Shown in pieces: positions 30,437 to 40,469 of a stretch of DNA of 64,000 bases. Within the stretch, counting starts at the first letter, position 1. The number at the start of each line of letters is the position of its first letter. Under the pieces are notes generated by a model. It saw only the letters and a program-made list of their open reading frames with translations. It ran no database searches and was not told the origin of the DNA. Source of the stretch: Haematococcus lacustris (lineage: Eukaryota > Chlorophyta > Chlorophyceae > Chlamydomonadales > Haematococcaceae); NCBI GenBank assembly GCA_030144725.1, contig JASKMD010000008.1, positions 20,709,593-20,773,592 on the forward strand. Reading direction: 5' to 3'. Made by a program: the position numbers and the translations under genes.

Positions 30437-33400
30437 TCATTCTGGGAACTCTCGTGCCCCTGCAGCAGCAGCTTGCAGCCCCTCCAGGGCCACGGTGTTT
30501 CCGGGCTCCAACATCAGAGCCTTGCGGAAGGCCACAGTGGCTTGCTGCCAGCGCCTCATGCCCAGCAGCGCTGTCCCTCGCCGGTTGTGCCCCTTGGCTA
30601 CCTGGGGCTGCAGCCGCACTGCCTGGTCTGCGCAATGCATGACACACCGCACATGCGCCTGTCTCACTCTCCTGATTGAGGCCTTGGTCCTTCCTGTCTA
30701 GTGCTAGGGCAATGGACGCAACGGGAGCATGGAGGTGATGACCAACAGGGAGAAGAGGGTATTCACTGAGCAACTGGCAATCACGGTCTGCCACCAACCA
30801 CCACCACCACTAACAACTAGCAGACCAGTGCAACTGAGGCTTGGCTACTGTACGGCGGATGTGTCAGTGCTGGCACTGTTGGGGTGCCTAAGGACACTCT
30901 GCGCTGCCACCCTAACCCTCGACAGCACTGGCGGTGGTGACAGAGAGTTAGCACATTTGCGGAGACCTGTTCAATGCTGTGAAACGCCAGCAGGGCTATG
31001 CAGGGCACTAGCAGGACCCAGCTTTTACATAGTGTGACCAGCCTTGACCATCGCATGCCTGCCTGCCTGCATGCATTTCCTCAAAGCTGGAGTCTGCCAC
31101 ACTGACCTGCATCCTCAAGGCTCTTCACAAAGTGTGACATGCCTGCATAGGCCGCTGCTCGGTTGCTGTACAGCACCGCTGCCTCCAGGGGGTCGCACAG
31201 GCGGATGGCCATGGTGTAATGCGACACGGCCTGGGGGGCAGACGCGCGGCTCAGGGTGGGTGCAGGCTTCACCCTCACCCTCACCCTGACCCTGACCCTG
31301 ACCCTGACCCTGACCCTGACCCTGACCCTGACCCTGACCCTGACCCTGACCCTGACCCTCATCCTCATCCTCACCCCACCCCCCAGGCCCACCATACTGA
31401 CAGACTCCATCTTTGGTGTGGTGCAGCCTATTTGTAATGTTCAGGTGCGGCATATGTGAGGCTCTTTGCCATATGTTACCATGTGCATGCATGCCATGCT
31501 AATGTATGCCATGCTTGGTGGCAATCTGCATGGAGGTGTGATCGCAGCGCCATGAGTGCACCCCACTGCACAGCACGGCGGCAGCCCCTGAGCATGAGCC
31601 CCTGTTAGTGTCCCAGGCAGTCATGGCGGCCACAGCAGTCCAGGCGTCGGACCTTGTGATAGTCGCCGGCAGCAAAGCACCCGTTGCCCCTGATGCGTGC
31701 CGCCTCCACTGGGCCCTGTGAGGCACTGCCCGGCCCCGGCCCCTCCTCCTCCTCCTCCTCCTCCTCCTCCCCATCCTCAGACTCCTCAGACGGCTGTCTG
31801 GTTCCACCAGCGGCCCCTGAGAGGGATGCCCTGAGCTCAACACCACCCTGCCCCTGCCCCTGCCCCTGCCCCCTGGCTGAGGGTACACCCTGAGGCCCTG
31901 TCTGCTGAGCCCCACCGCCTCCCTGGCCCCACAGCACTGTGGCCGGACAAGGCGCCGGTGGCAGGGGCGGGTGGATGGGGCTGGGGCCAGGCAGGGACTC
32001 TGCGGGGGTGGAGGCCTCTGCCACCGCCGACCCCGCCGCTGCTGCACCAGACGACTGGGCAATGCTGTTCAACTTAATGAGTGGGCTTGGGTGGGGTACA
32101 CTTGCTTTGGCTTGGCACTGGCTGTGGCCAGAATGCTGCCCCTGCCCTTGCCCCTGCCCCTGACGCGCTCTCGCTGCAGCACCGTCAGCATGACCCAGGG
32201 CAGGGTACCTGTCCAACACCTGCTGGACCAGGGCCACCAGGTCCTGCTTCTCCACGGCCCCTGAGGCATCCTCGCCTGCTAGGGCCAACAGCTGCCGCAT
32301 GGCTCGCAACGTCCATGCAGGAGGAAGGGTCGGTGCAGGTGGCAGTGCTGCTGCTGAGCCAAAAGCTGATCCACAGGCGCTGGGCCCAATAGGCTGGCAG
32401 CCCAGCCCAGCCTGGCCATTGCTGGTGTTGGCTGGCTTGTTGCTGGTTGCTGACCACTCTACAGCTGCTGCTGGTGCTGCTGCTGCTGATCCTGCTGCTG
32501 CTGTTGCTATTGGGGCGCAGCTGCCAGCCTCTCGGTGCTGCTGCTGGTCCTGCAGGAGCAGCAGGTGGTGCTGGTGCTGGGCCAGCCGCAGCTGGGTAAC
32601 CTTGGTGAGCAGGTCCAGCTCCCTCACTAGCCCCGGCTCACACAGCCTCAGCGCCTGGTCCCTGGCACTCTCACCCAGCTCGTCAACAGCCTGTAGCCGC
32701 AAGCACACGGCGGCGGCAGGAGCAGCAGCAGCAGCGGCAGCAAGCTTGCATGCGGAGACGACAGCTACGTTTGAGTGGTAGGGCATTTCATGCTCCCATG
32801 GTCAGGGGCACAGTTGGGCGCGTAGCCTTCCTAGATACCTTTTAATGGCTCGTGCTGCTGCCAGCTAGGGTTAGGGTCAGAGCTAGAGATTGGCTAGGGC
32901 AACCCTACCCCTATCCCTACACCCAACCCCACTGTGGTGCGCTGCCAGGAGTGTCGAGGGTTAAGGTCAGGGTTAGGGTTAGGTTTAGGGTTAAGTTAGT
33001 AGGGTTAAGGTTAAGTTAGAATTAAGGGCACCGCCCTGCCCCACCTGCATGTCCGCCTGCCCAGTCAGCACCAGCAGCCGGGCCACCTCTGACTGCTTGT
33101 TGCTGAGGGCGGCGTGCAGGGCGGTGCCCCCGGCAGCATTCCGCAGCCCTGGCTGGGCGCCCTGCTCCAGCAGCCAGCCCACCGCCTGCACCTGCCCCTT
33201 AGCTGCGGCCCAGTGCAGGGCGGTGTGGGCGGTGAAGCTGTAGGCAGTGCCCTGGCCCTGCAGCCACCGGAGGACAGGCCAGCGTGCAGCAACCGAGACT
33301 GAAGCTATGAGCTGAAGAACTCCACCAAACCAAACCAAACCTAGCCAAACCAAGGCTGAAACAGACATCATGCTGCAACTACATTGGATACGTGAGCCCT

Positions 33401-36400
33401 CTGGCTGGCCTGGCTGGCATAGACAGACTCATCCAAACTTCCAGATTTTAACACAGGAGATGGGCAGGCAGGCAGGCAAGCAGGCGGGTCAGAGGTCAGA
33501 GCAAGGAAAAGGGTTGAGGCACATAAGCCAGTTGGGGAGAAGTGGGACGGCTGATGTCAGGTGTGGGTGTGCGCAAGGTGTGCGTGCCATAGAAGTGTAG
33601 GGTGTACCCTAACTGTCCTGCCCATTAGCCGTATGGACACGGCCGCCAGCAGCGCAGCACACCGCTCAGCCTGGGCCTCTGGCTGTGCCGGATGTGGGAG
33701 GCAACGCAGGAGGTGTTTGCCTCCTCTCTCCCTGGTCGCTGCTGGGCCTGAGCCGGGGCCTGGGCCTGAGCCGGGGCCTGGGCCTGAGCCGGGGCCTGGG
33801 CCTGAGCCGGGGCCTGAGCTGGGGCCTGGGCCTGAGCTGGGGCCTGGGCCTGAGCTGGGCAGCGTGAGCATGGACACCGCGCACAGGCGCATGGACTAGT
33901 TGCCACCCCACTGCCTACCCTGCCAGCAAGGGTCCCAGGTGGGGAGGTCAGAGGGCAGAGGGCAGGTCAGAAGTGAGAGGTGCCTGTGTCAGAGGGCAGC
34001 AGCAGGTGCACTGGCCATCAAGGGAATAGCGCAGGGGGGCCTAGGCTAGCAGGGCAGTCTGACCTGGTATGACAGCAGCCGAGGGTTGGCCGCCAGCATC
34101 GCCGCCAGCCTGCCGCAGTCCCCCTGCTTGGCCGCCTCTAGCCAGGCTCGGCCCTCGTTCTTGGATACCCCACAGCCTGCCTCCGCAACAGCCGCCGCTT
34201 TTACCCTGAAACAATACATCAGGGCTTGGCTCAAGCACAGGGTCAGGGTCTGGGTCTGAATCAGGGTCGAGGTCAGGGTCTGGATCAGGGTCTGGATCTG
34301 GATCAGGGTCAGGGTCAGGGTCAGGGTCAGGGTCAGGGTCAGGGTCAGGGTCAGGGTCAGGGTCAGGGTCAGGGTCAGGGTCAGGGTCAGGGTCAGGGTC
34401 AGGGTCAGGGTCAGGGTCAGGGTCAGGGTCAGGGTCAGGGTCAGGGTCAGGGGTGTGGTGTGGAGCCTGTGCTAAGAAGACCCAGGTGGGTGCTGACACG
34501 CTGGAGCAGGAGCAGGCAGGAGCAGGCTGGGAGCAGCACACGCCCCACCCACCTGCCTGCCTCCACCTCCTCCTCACGCAGATCAGCCTCCCGAGCAGCC
34601 GCCAGCAGCGCAGCCCGCCGCTGAGCCCGGGCATCTGACTGTGCCTGTTGTGGGGTGGCAGGAGGGGGCGGGGAGGGGGTTGCCTCCTCTCCCCCTGGCC
34701 GCTGTTGGATCTGACCCGAAGCCTGGGCCTGAGCTGGGCATGCCGACTGCGCCACGGCCTGCTGCTGCCAACCCCCCTGTGTGTAGGCCTGCCCAGCTAC
34801 CTGTACTGCGCTCCCCTCCCCCTGCGCTGCACTGCCTTCCCCATGCACTGTGCTTGCATCAACAGTGTGATGCTCGCACTGCCTGAGCTCCCTGCTGCCC
34901 GGATCCCTGCTGCCCTGCTTCTTATTGGTGTTTGATGCAGAGGTCTGCTGCTCAGGTGGCTGCACTGTGCCGGTTGGTGCAGGGGAGGTGGTCCGGCTAG
35001 ATGTGCTGTGCTGACCTCCCCAAGTGCTGGCGCGAGGGCTGCTGCTGTCAGCAACCGGCTGCATGCCCGGCCGCTCCTGATCAGGCAACTGACTGCCGTG
35101 ATCCCGACTGCCGTGGAGCCAGCCCGCCTCGCAGTCCAGCCTGGGTGCTGAGTGGGCAGCGCTGTTAGCACAAGCGGGCGGCTCACTGCTGGCAATGCAC
35201 GTGGCCGGCTGCCCCTCTGCTGGGCTGGCTGCCAAAAGACCTGGACCTGACGCAGCGGTGGTGGAGTGGGATGCAGCAGTGGAGGCTGGTGCAGCGGACC
35301 GCACCCGCAGCTGCCCACTCGATGCAGGTCTGTCTGGAGGGCTGCAGGCAAGGCCGGGCCCTGCCATCCCCTCCTCCTCCCCCTTCCCATCTGCCTCCAC
35401 CCAAACCTCCTGCTCCCGCTGCCTCTGCTGCTGCTGCTGCTGCCCCTGCTGCTGCTGCCCCTGCTGCTGCTGCCCCTGCTGCTGCTGCCCCTGCTGCTGC
35501 TGCTGCCCCTGCTGCTGCTGCCCGGCCACTTGAGCACCGCACTGCCTGCCTGCCTGGCATCCTTCCACCAGCTCCCTCAGCGCTGACATGGCAGGGCCGT
35601 GGCCATGCTGCTGCGCACACTGCAGCGCACTGCACCCATCGCTGTCCAGCGCGCCAGCGTTCGCTGCGCCAGTGCGCAGCAGCAGCTGAGCTGCCTCATG
35701 CTGGCCATTGCGGCAGGCAGCGTGCAGGGGGGTGGCAGCCTCATGGTTCAGGGCGCCAGGGGCTGCCCCCTGCTGCAGTAGCCAGCGCACTGTGGCGGTG
35801 TCCCCCTTAGCCGCAGCCCAGTGCAGGGCAGTGTGACCCAGCCCTGGCCCTCGCACATTGAGCAGTGCAGGCTGAGCCATTAGGAGGTGCTGAAGCAGAT
35901 CCAGCTGGCTGGTCTTGGCGGCTTGCAGCCAATCCTTCACCAAGGCGGGGGGCAGCCCTCCAGCTGAACCTGGCATCCTGCATGGGCTCCCCTTAAGTAC
36001 AGGGAGGGGCTGCATGGCAGGCGGCGCTGCAGCTGCAGCGGGGCCAGGGGAGGTTGAGGCCGAGCTGGCACAAGCTGGTGCAGCCCCTGGTGGGACTGTG
36101 GTGTGCGGTGCAGCAGGCTGCCCTCCCACCAGCCCGGTCCCTGTAGCGTGTGGCGCTGACGGTAGCGGCTGTTCCTCCTCCGCCTCTGAGGCAGTGCTCC
36201 AGCCCCCCAGACTGCTGCCACAGCCGCTGCTGCTCTCACTGTCGCTGCTGCTGCCGCCACCGCCACCCGCCTGGGGGGCCCTCACAGACCCTGACCCCCC
36301 GTCTGGTGCAGCCCTGCGTGCAGCTGGTTGCCCTGGCCTGCGCACAGGGCCCCCCCGACCTGCGGCCCTGGCCTGCCTGCTGTGACCGGCCTGCCTGGGG

Positions 36401-37373
36401 GGGTGGCGGGTGTCTGAGGTGAACAGGCCGGCCAGCAGGCCAGCCATGTCAGCGGCCATGCCTGCACCTGGCCCCCCTGACAGCAGCTCCTGCACACCGG
36501 GGGGCATTATGCCGCCCAGCCCATCCTGGCTGAAGCGCACCCCGTCTGGGAAGGTGCCTGCACAAGGGTGGGGTCACAGGGAAACGGTCGGGTAGACTGT
36601 TTGGCTCAGGGTTGGGATTGGGGCAATGGGAGCATGGGGATGATAACATGAGTTTGGTAGGCTACATGAGGGTTTGGGAGGGTGTGACTAATGAGTGACA
36701 GAGATGCAAGCGATGTGCCATGGCAGGTGGGATAGCCTGCCGCTCTTCTGAGACACAAATGCGGATGGTCATTCCAAGAGAGGAGGCTGCGCAGTTGCAC
36801 TGACAGCTCCCTGCCTTGCCTGGGGGAAATAGCTCCTTGGGGAAGGGAAAGGGAGGGAGCTGGGACAGCTCACGCTTTGTCATCCCTTTCAGAAGGCTCT
36901 GTGACAGTGTGGGACATCGGCAACCGTTTGAGGCACCATGGCACAGCATATTTGAGCGTTTGTAATGGCGTCCAGTATCAGTGAGCATTGGTCGCTACCT
37001 TGATGCCCTTGACACCGCCCATTGTTTCTGTGAACATGACCTGGAACATCTGTAGGAAATCCTGGGCCGGCATCTCTGCCAGCTCAAGGCCCTCCACTCC
37101 ATGCTGGTCATAGCAGCTGCGCTTCTGGGGGTCACTGAGCACCGAGTATGCAACGCTAATGGATTTGAATCTATCCTGGGCGGCCGGGCTGTGATTTTTA
37201 TCCGGGTGGAATTGCAGGGCTAGGTTGTAGTAAGCGCGCTTGATATCTGCATCTGAAGCTGTGCTGGCAACTCCCAACACGTCGTAGTACGATACATGTG
37301 GCACGATGTGCAAGTCGACATTCTCGGGATTGGCTGCGAAAGCGCGAGCACCTCCTTTGCGCTGTCTCGCCAT
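30437..37373 (-). CDS. J-domain / ankyrin / TPR co-chaperone-like protein
   Basis: Seven exons: 37373-37016, 36557-34553, 34205-34064, 33257-33045, 32690-31653, 31230-31107 and 30627-30437 (TGA). All junction phases agree and give 1356 residues. Exon 1 is a J-domain with the HPD motif (QFHPDKN) that stimulates Hsp70. Exon 2 encodes ankyrin repeats ([32 protein letters not shown]) and long Ser/Gln-rich linkers. A second ankyrin block is split across exons 3-4. Exon 5 has a SAP-like helix pair ([20 protein letters not shown]) and an acidic run. Exons 5-7 form TPRs ([13 protein letters not shown] + [43 protein letters not shown]) like the carboxylate-clamp type. Together these suggest an Hsp70/Hsp90 adaptor. 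TGTAA lies 77 nt after the stop. Confidence 0.82.
31275..31358. repeat. (CCCTGA)n array
   Basis: About 14 units of CCCTGA (TCAGGG on the minus strand) in the intron between exons 5 and 6 of the J-ANK-TPR gene. Confidence 0.9.
32951..33013. repeat. Degenerate TTAGGG-like tract
   Basis: Run of ggttaggg, ggtttaggg and gggttaag variants, in the intron next to the ankyrin exon 33257-33045. Confidence 0.6.
33557..33892 (-). repeat. Intronic duplicate of exon-2 sequence, with 18-bp minisatellite
   Basis: Minus-strand translation in mixed frames (QQRPGREEA, then [10 protein letters not shown]) resembles the end of exon 2 of the same gene ([19 protein letters not shown]) but is frame-broken, so it is a decayed internal duplication. 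The part at 33752-33860 is tandem copies of cctgggcctgagccgggg. Confidence 0.65.
34301..34450. repeat. (TCAGGG)n array
   Basis: About 25 perfect TCAGGG units preceded by variants with TCTGGA, in intron 2 of the J-ANK-TPR gene. The unit resembles a telomere-type repeat but is not the TTTTAGGG or TTTAGGG type expected of green algae. Confidence 0.92.
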
Positions 37374-37479
37374 CGCTACATCGCCATTGCAGCATGTCCA
37401 CTTCAAATGGCATGGTTTGCATGACCACATTCGTTTGGTACTAGAGAGTGTGTCCAGGTATGTCTTGGGGGCTTCAGCA
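37374..37479. promoter_or_regulatory. Shared bidirectional promoter / 5' regions
   Basis: Only 106 bp separate the ATG codons of the J-ANK-TPR gene (minus) and the SOF1 gene (plus). Both core promoters must overlap unless one has an upstream noncoding exon. No TATA box is evident. Confidence 0.6.
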
Positions 37480-39958
37480 ATGAAGGTGAAGGTGATTAAC
37501 AGGAACGAAGAGGAGTGTACCAAGGAACGCACTCAAGACCTAAAGAAAGTCCATCGCAACTACGACCCCAACCTCCACCAGCACGAGCGGGCACACGAGT
37601 ACACCCGGGCTTTGAATGCCGCCAAACTAGACCGTGTCTTCGCCAAGCCCTTCTTGGCGGCACTGCCTCATGTTGACGGAGTCACAGCGCTGGCCCGCAA
37701 CCCACGCAGCCTCAATTCCGTGGTGTCGGGTGCAGCAGACGGTGACATACGCATTTGGGATGTGGCGCTGCGTCGCACCCTGCGGCGGCTTGTTGGCCAC
37801 ACGGGAGCAATTCGAGGCATTTCCTTTGCTCCTGACGGGGAGACGGCCGTTAGTTGTAGCACAGACTGCACAGTGAAGTTGTGGAAGGTACCATTTGCTC
37901 CCTTTGAGTCCGGTGAGTTGGATTCATCAGGCTGCAGCGTCAAGGCCAGGCTCCAACACCAGCCCTATCATGAAACACTGTGCATGGCTCTGCAGGTGAA
38001 GTCCAGCAGGACGCAAGCCCAGTTTTTGAGTTCCAGGGCAAGGGAGCCTTCAGAGGCATTGACCATCACTGGGGCCGCAGTATATTCGCTTCAGCTGGCG
38101 CTGTTGTGGATATCTGGGATCACAGCCGTTCAGAGCCCATCAGCAGCTTCAGCTGGGGTTCAGACACAGTCACCTCTGCTCGCTTCAACCCGGTGGGGCA
38201 AGGCGGTGGGCAAACCAGCATTTCAAGAGCAGCACACAAAGGGACGGCAGTTGACGTCTGCCATGTAGCTCAGAACGGGTGACAACTGTGCTGTGTGTGA
38301 TCAATGCCAACTTCTGCAGGCAGAAGCTGATGTGCTGGCAACCACAGGCAGCGATCGCAGTCTTGCTCTCTACGACTTGCGAACGACCACTCCTATTCGC
38401 AAGCTCATCATGCAGGTATCATGCTGTTCTCTGTAGTTGGAGCTGTTGGTGCATGCGCAAGAACACTGCCATGTACTCTCCGCTGCTCCCCGTCCTCTCA
38501 GCACTTCAAGACAGGCTCATACACTGCTACCGTCCAATGGTTCCACACCTGCATCACACCTGCTTGCCTTGCCTGCCGTAGACTCGCTGCAATGCTCTAG
38601 CCTGGAACCCCATGGAGGCTTTCAACTTCACCGGTGCCAATGAGGACTGCTGCCTGTACACCTTTGACATGCGAAAGCTGCAGAGTGCGCTGTGCGTGCA
38701 CAAGGTACGCTCCTCTTACCCCGCTGTCGCAATGCAGGGCACAGGCGAGGGCACAGGCCAGGACAAAGGCAGGCACAGGGCAGGGCAAGGTGGGATGGAT
38801 CACAGGAAAGAGCAGGGTAGTGCAGGGCAAAGGACAAGATAGGGCAAGGTGCAGGTTGCTGCCACAGAGCGCGAGAGCCCTCCACCCAACCCTCTGTTAG
38901 TGCATGGATGCCCAGTAGTACTACCACCACTGGCTGCGACACTGCACTCCACCTTGGGAGCCACTTTCTTCCAGCTCTTCTGCTGCGCTGCAGGATTTTG
39001 TGTCAGCAGTCATGGACGTGGACTACTCCCCCACGGGCAGGGAGTTTGTGGCAGGCTCATATGATCGCAGCTTGCGCATCTTCCCGCACACCGGGGGGCA
39101 CTCTCGCGAGGTGTATACCACCAAGCGCATGCAGCGCATCTTCGCCGTGAAGTTCAGCGGAGACGCGACGTATGTGTTCAGTGGCAGCGATGACATGAAT
39201 GTACGCGTGTGGAAGGTGAGGTCATAACCAGACCCACTGCTGCTGCTCGCCTGGCTGCATGTTAGCTGCTGTGGGGCCTTGCGGTACGGTGGCCAGCATG
39301 CCCAGCTTGCACAGCAGCACCTGTATAGTGCCTCTGATGCCAGTTGTTGCTGACCACCTTACACGATGAGAGCCACTGGATAGGTACCGACAGCAGCCTT
39401 GCGACCGTGGCATGTAGTGAACCGCTGATGGGCTGAAGACTACAGCTGTCAATGCATTTCCTCCTGTGATAGCTTGTGGGTGTGGGTTGTTGTACTTTGT
39501 TTACACGTTCTTGTGCTTGCTTACATGCAGGCAGACGCATCTGAACAGTTGGGTATCCAGCTGCCCCGCGAGCGGCAGAAGCATGCGTACAGCAAGGCGC
39601 TGGTGGAGCGATTCAAGCACATGCCTGAAGTCAAACGCATCATCCGTCATCGCCACTTGCCAGCGGTAAGTGGGACACCGCGTACGCCTGGTGGCTGCAG
39701 TGCAAAGTGTGAGTTGGCACAAATTGTTTGCTGGAAGTGGGCTGGTGTTTTTGTTGCTTCGTGACTAAAGGGTTAGTAGAAGCAAGGCTGAGTTGTGATG
39801 GTTCTCCATTGCAGGCAATCTACAAGGCTGCCAAGACACGGCGAGCAATTCAGAATGCAGACACGCGCAAGGTGAAGAACCGAATTGCGCACAGTGCTCC
39901 AGGCAGTGTCACGGTCAAGCCAGAACGGAAGAAGAAGCTTGTTACAGAGATGGAGTAA
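37480..39958 (+). CDS. DCAF13: SOF1/DCAF13-family WD40 protein (SSU processome)
   Basis: Seven exons: 37480-37912, 37996-38192, 38320-38415, 38582-38704, 38994-39215, 39531-39665 and 39815-39958. Phases agree and give 449 residues, the family's normal length. It begins MKVKVINRN and [15 protein letters not shown], typical of Sof1. WD40 repeats include [83 protein letters not shown] and [12 protein letters not shown]. The C-terminal Sof1 domain ([18 protein letters not shown]) closes the protein with a Lys/Arg-rich tail. Members act in the nucleolus in U3-dependent 18S rRNA processing; DCAF13 also serves as a CUL4 substrate receptor in animals. TGTAA lies at 40221. Confidence 0.95.
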
Positions 39959-40469
39959 TTAAAGGGAGAGAGTGCGTCTGGTCGGCTTCGTGGCCTTGGG
40001 GTCGGGTACCTGCTTTGGGTTATAAGATATCCTAGTTGATTTCTCAACTGGTGAGTGAACAGAGCAACGGCCAATAGTGGTGAACATTAGGCAGCAGACA
40101 TTCATGGTTGGATGGTAGATAGGAATGGAGCGGGAGCCAGTGTAAGACTCTGTTACGTAGGCGCGATTGCAGGTTTAGCGTGGCATGGTTTGGGGGGGTG
40201 CTACGCGGCGTGTTTAAACCTGTAACTCAGCAGGGCAGGGCAGTAAGACAATGACATTTGGCCTGGCCATCATTTAAGTGCCATGCTCGCTTGCTTGCTT
40301 GACTTGCTTGCTTGGCAAAGGGTAGACGAGCGACGGTCGAAAAGGGAACAACAGTGCACCAGGAAGAGACGACCGAATAGAGGCTCGAAGCCCGTTAATT
40401 GATGGTGAGGTTTATACCTTAGTTACCGAGTTGGGACATTGGGCCTGACTCCTTTATACGCTGCTTCAG
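39959..40469. other. SOF1 3' region and coiled-coil gene 5' region
   Basis: It contains TGTAA at 40221-40225, a run of cttgctt repeats near 40290-40312, and a possible first exon of the next gene ending at an ATG before a gtgagg donor near 40404. The latter is only a suggestion. Confidence 0.45.

Noticed and set aside
36978..37532. Upstream in-frame start of the J-domain ORF at 37532
   Set aside because: It would overlap the SOF1 coding exon on the other strand; the Met at 37373 fits J-proteins better.
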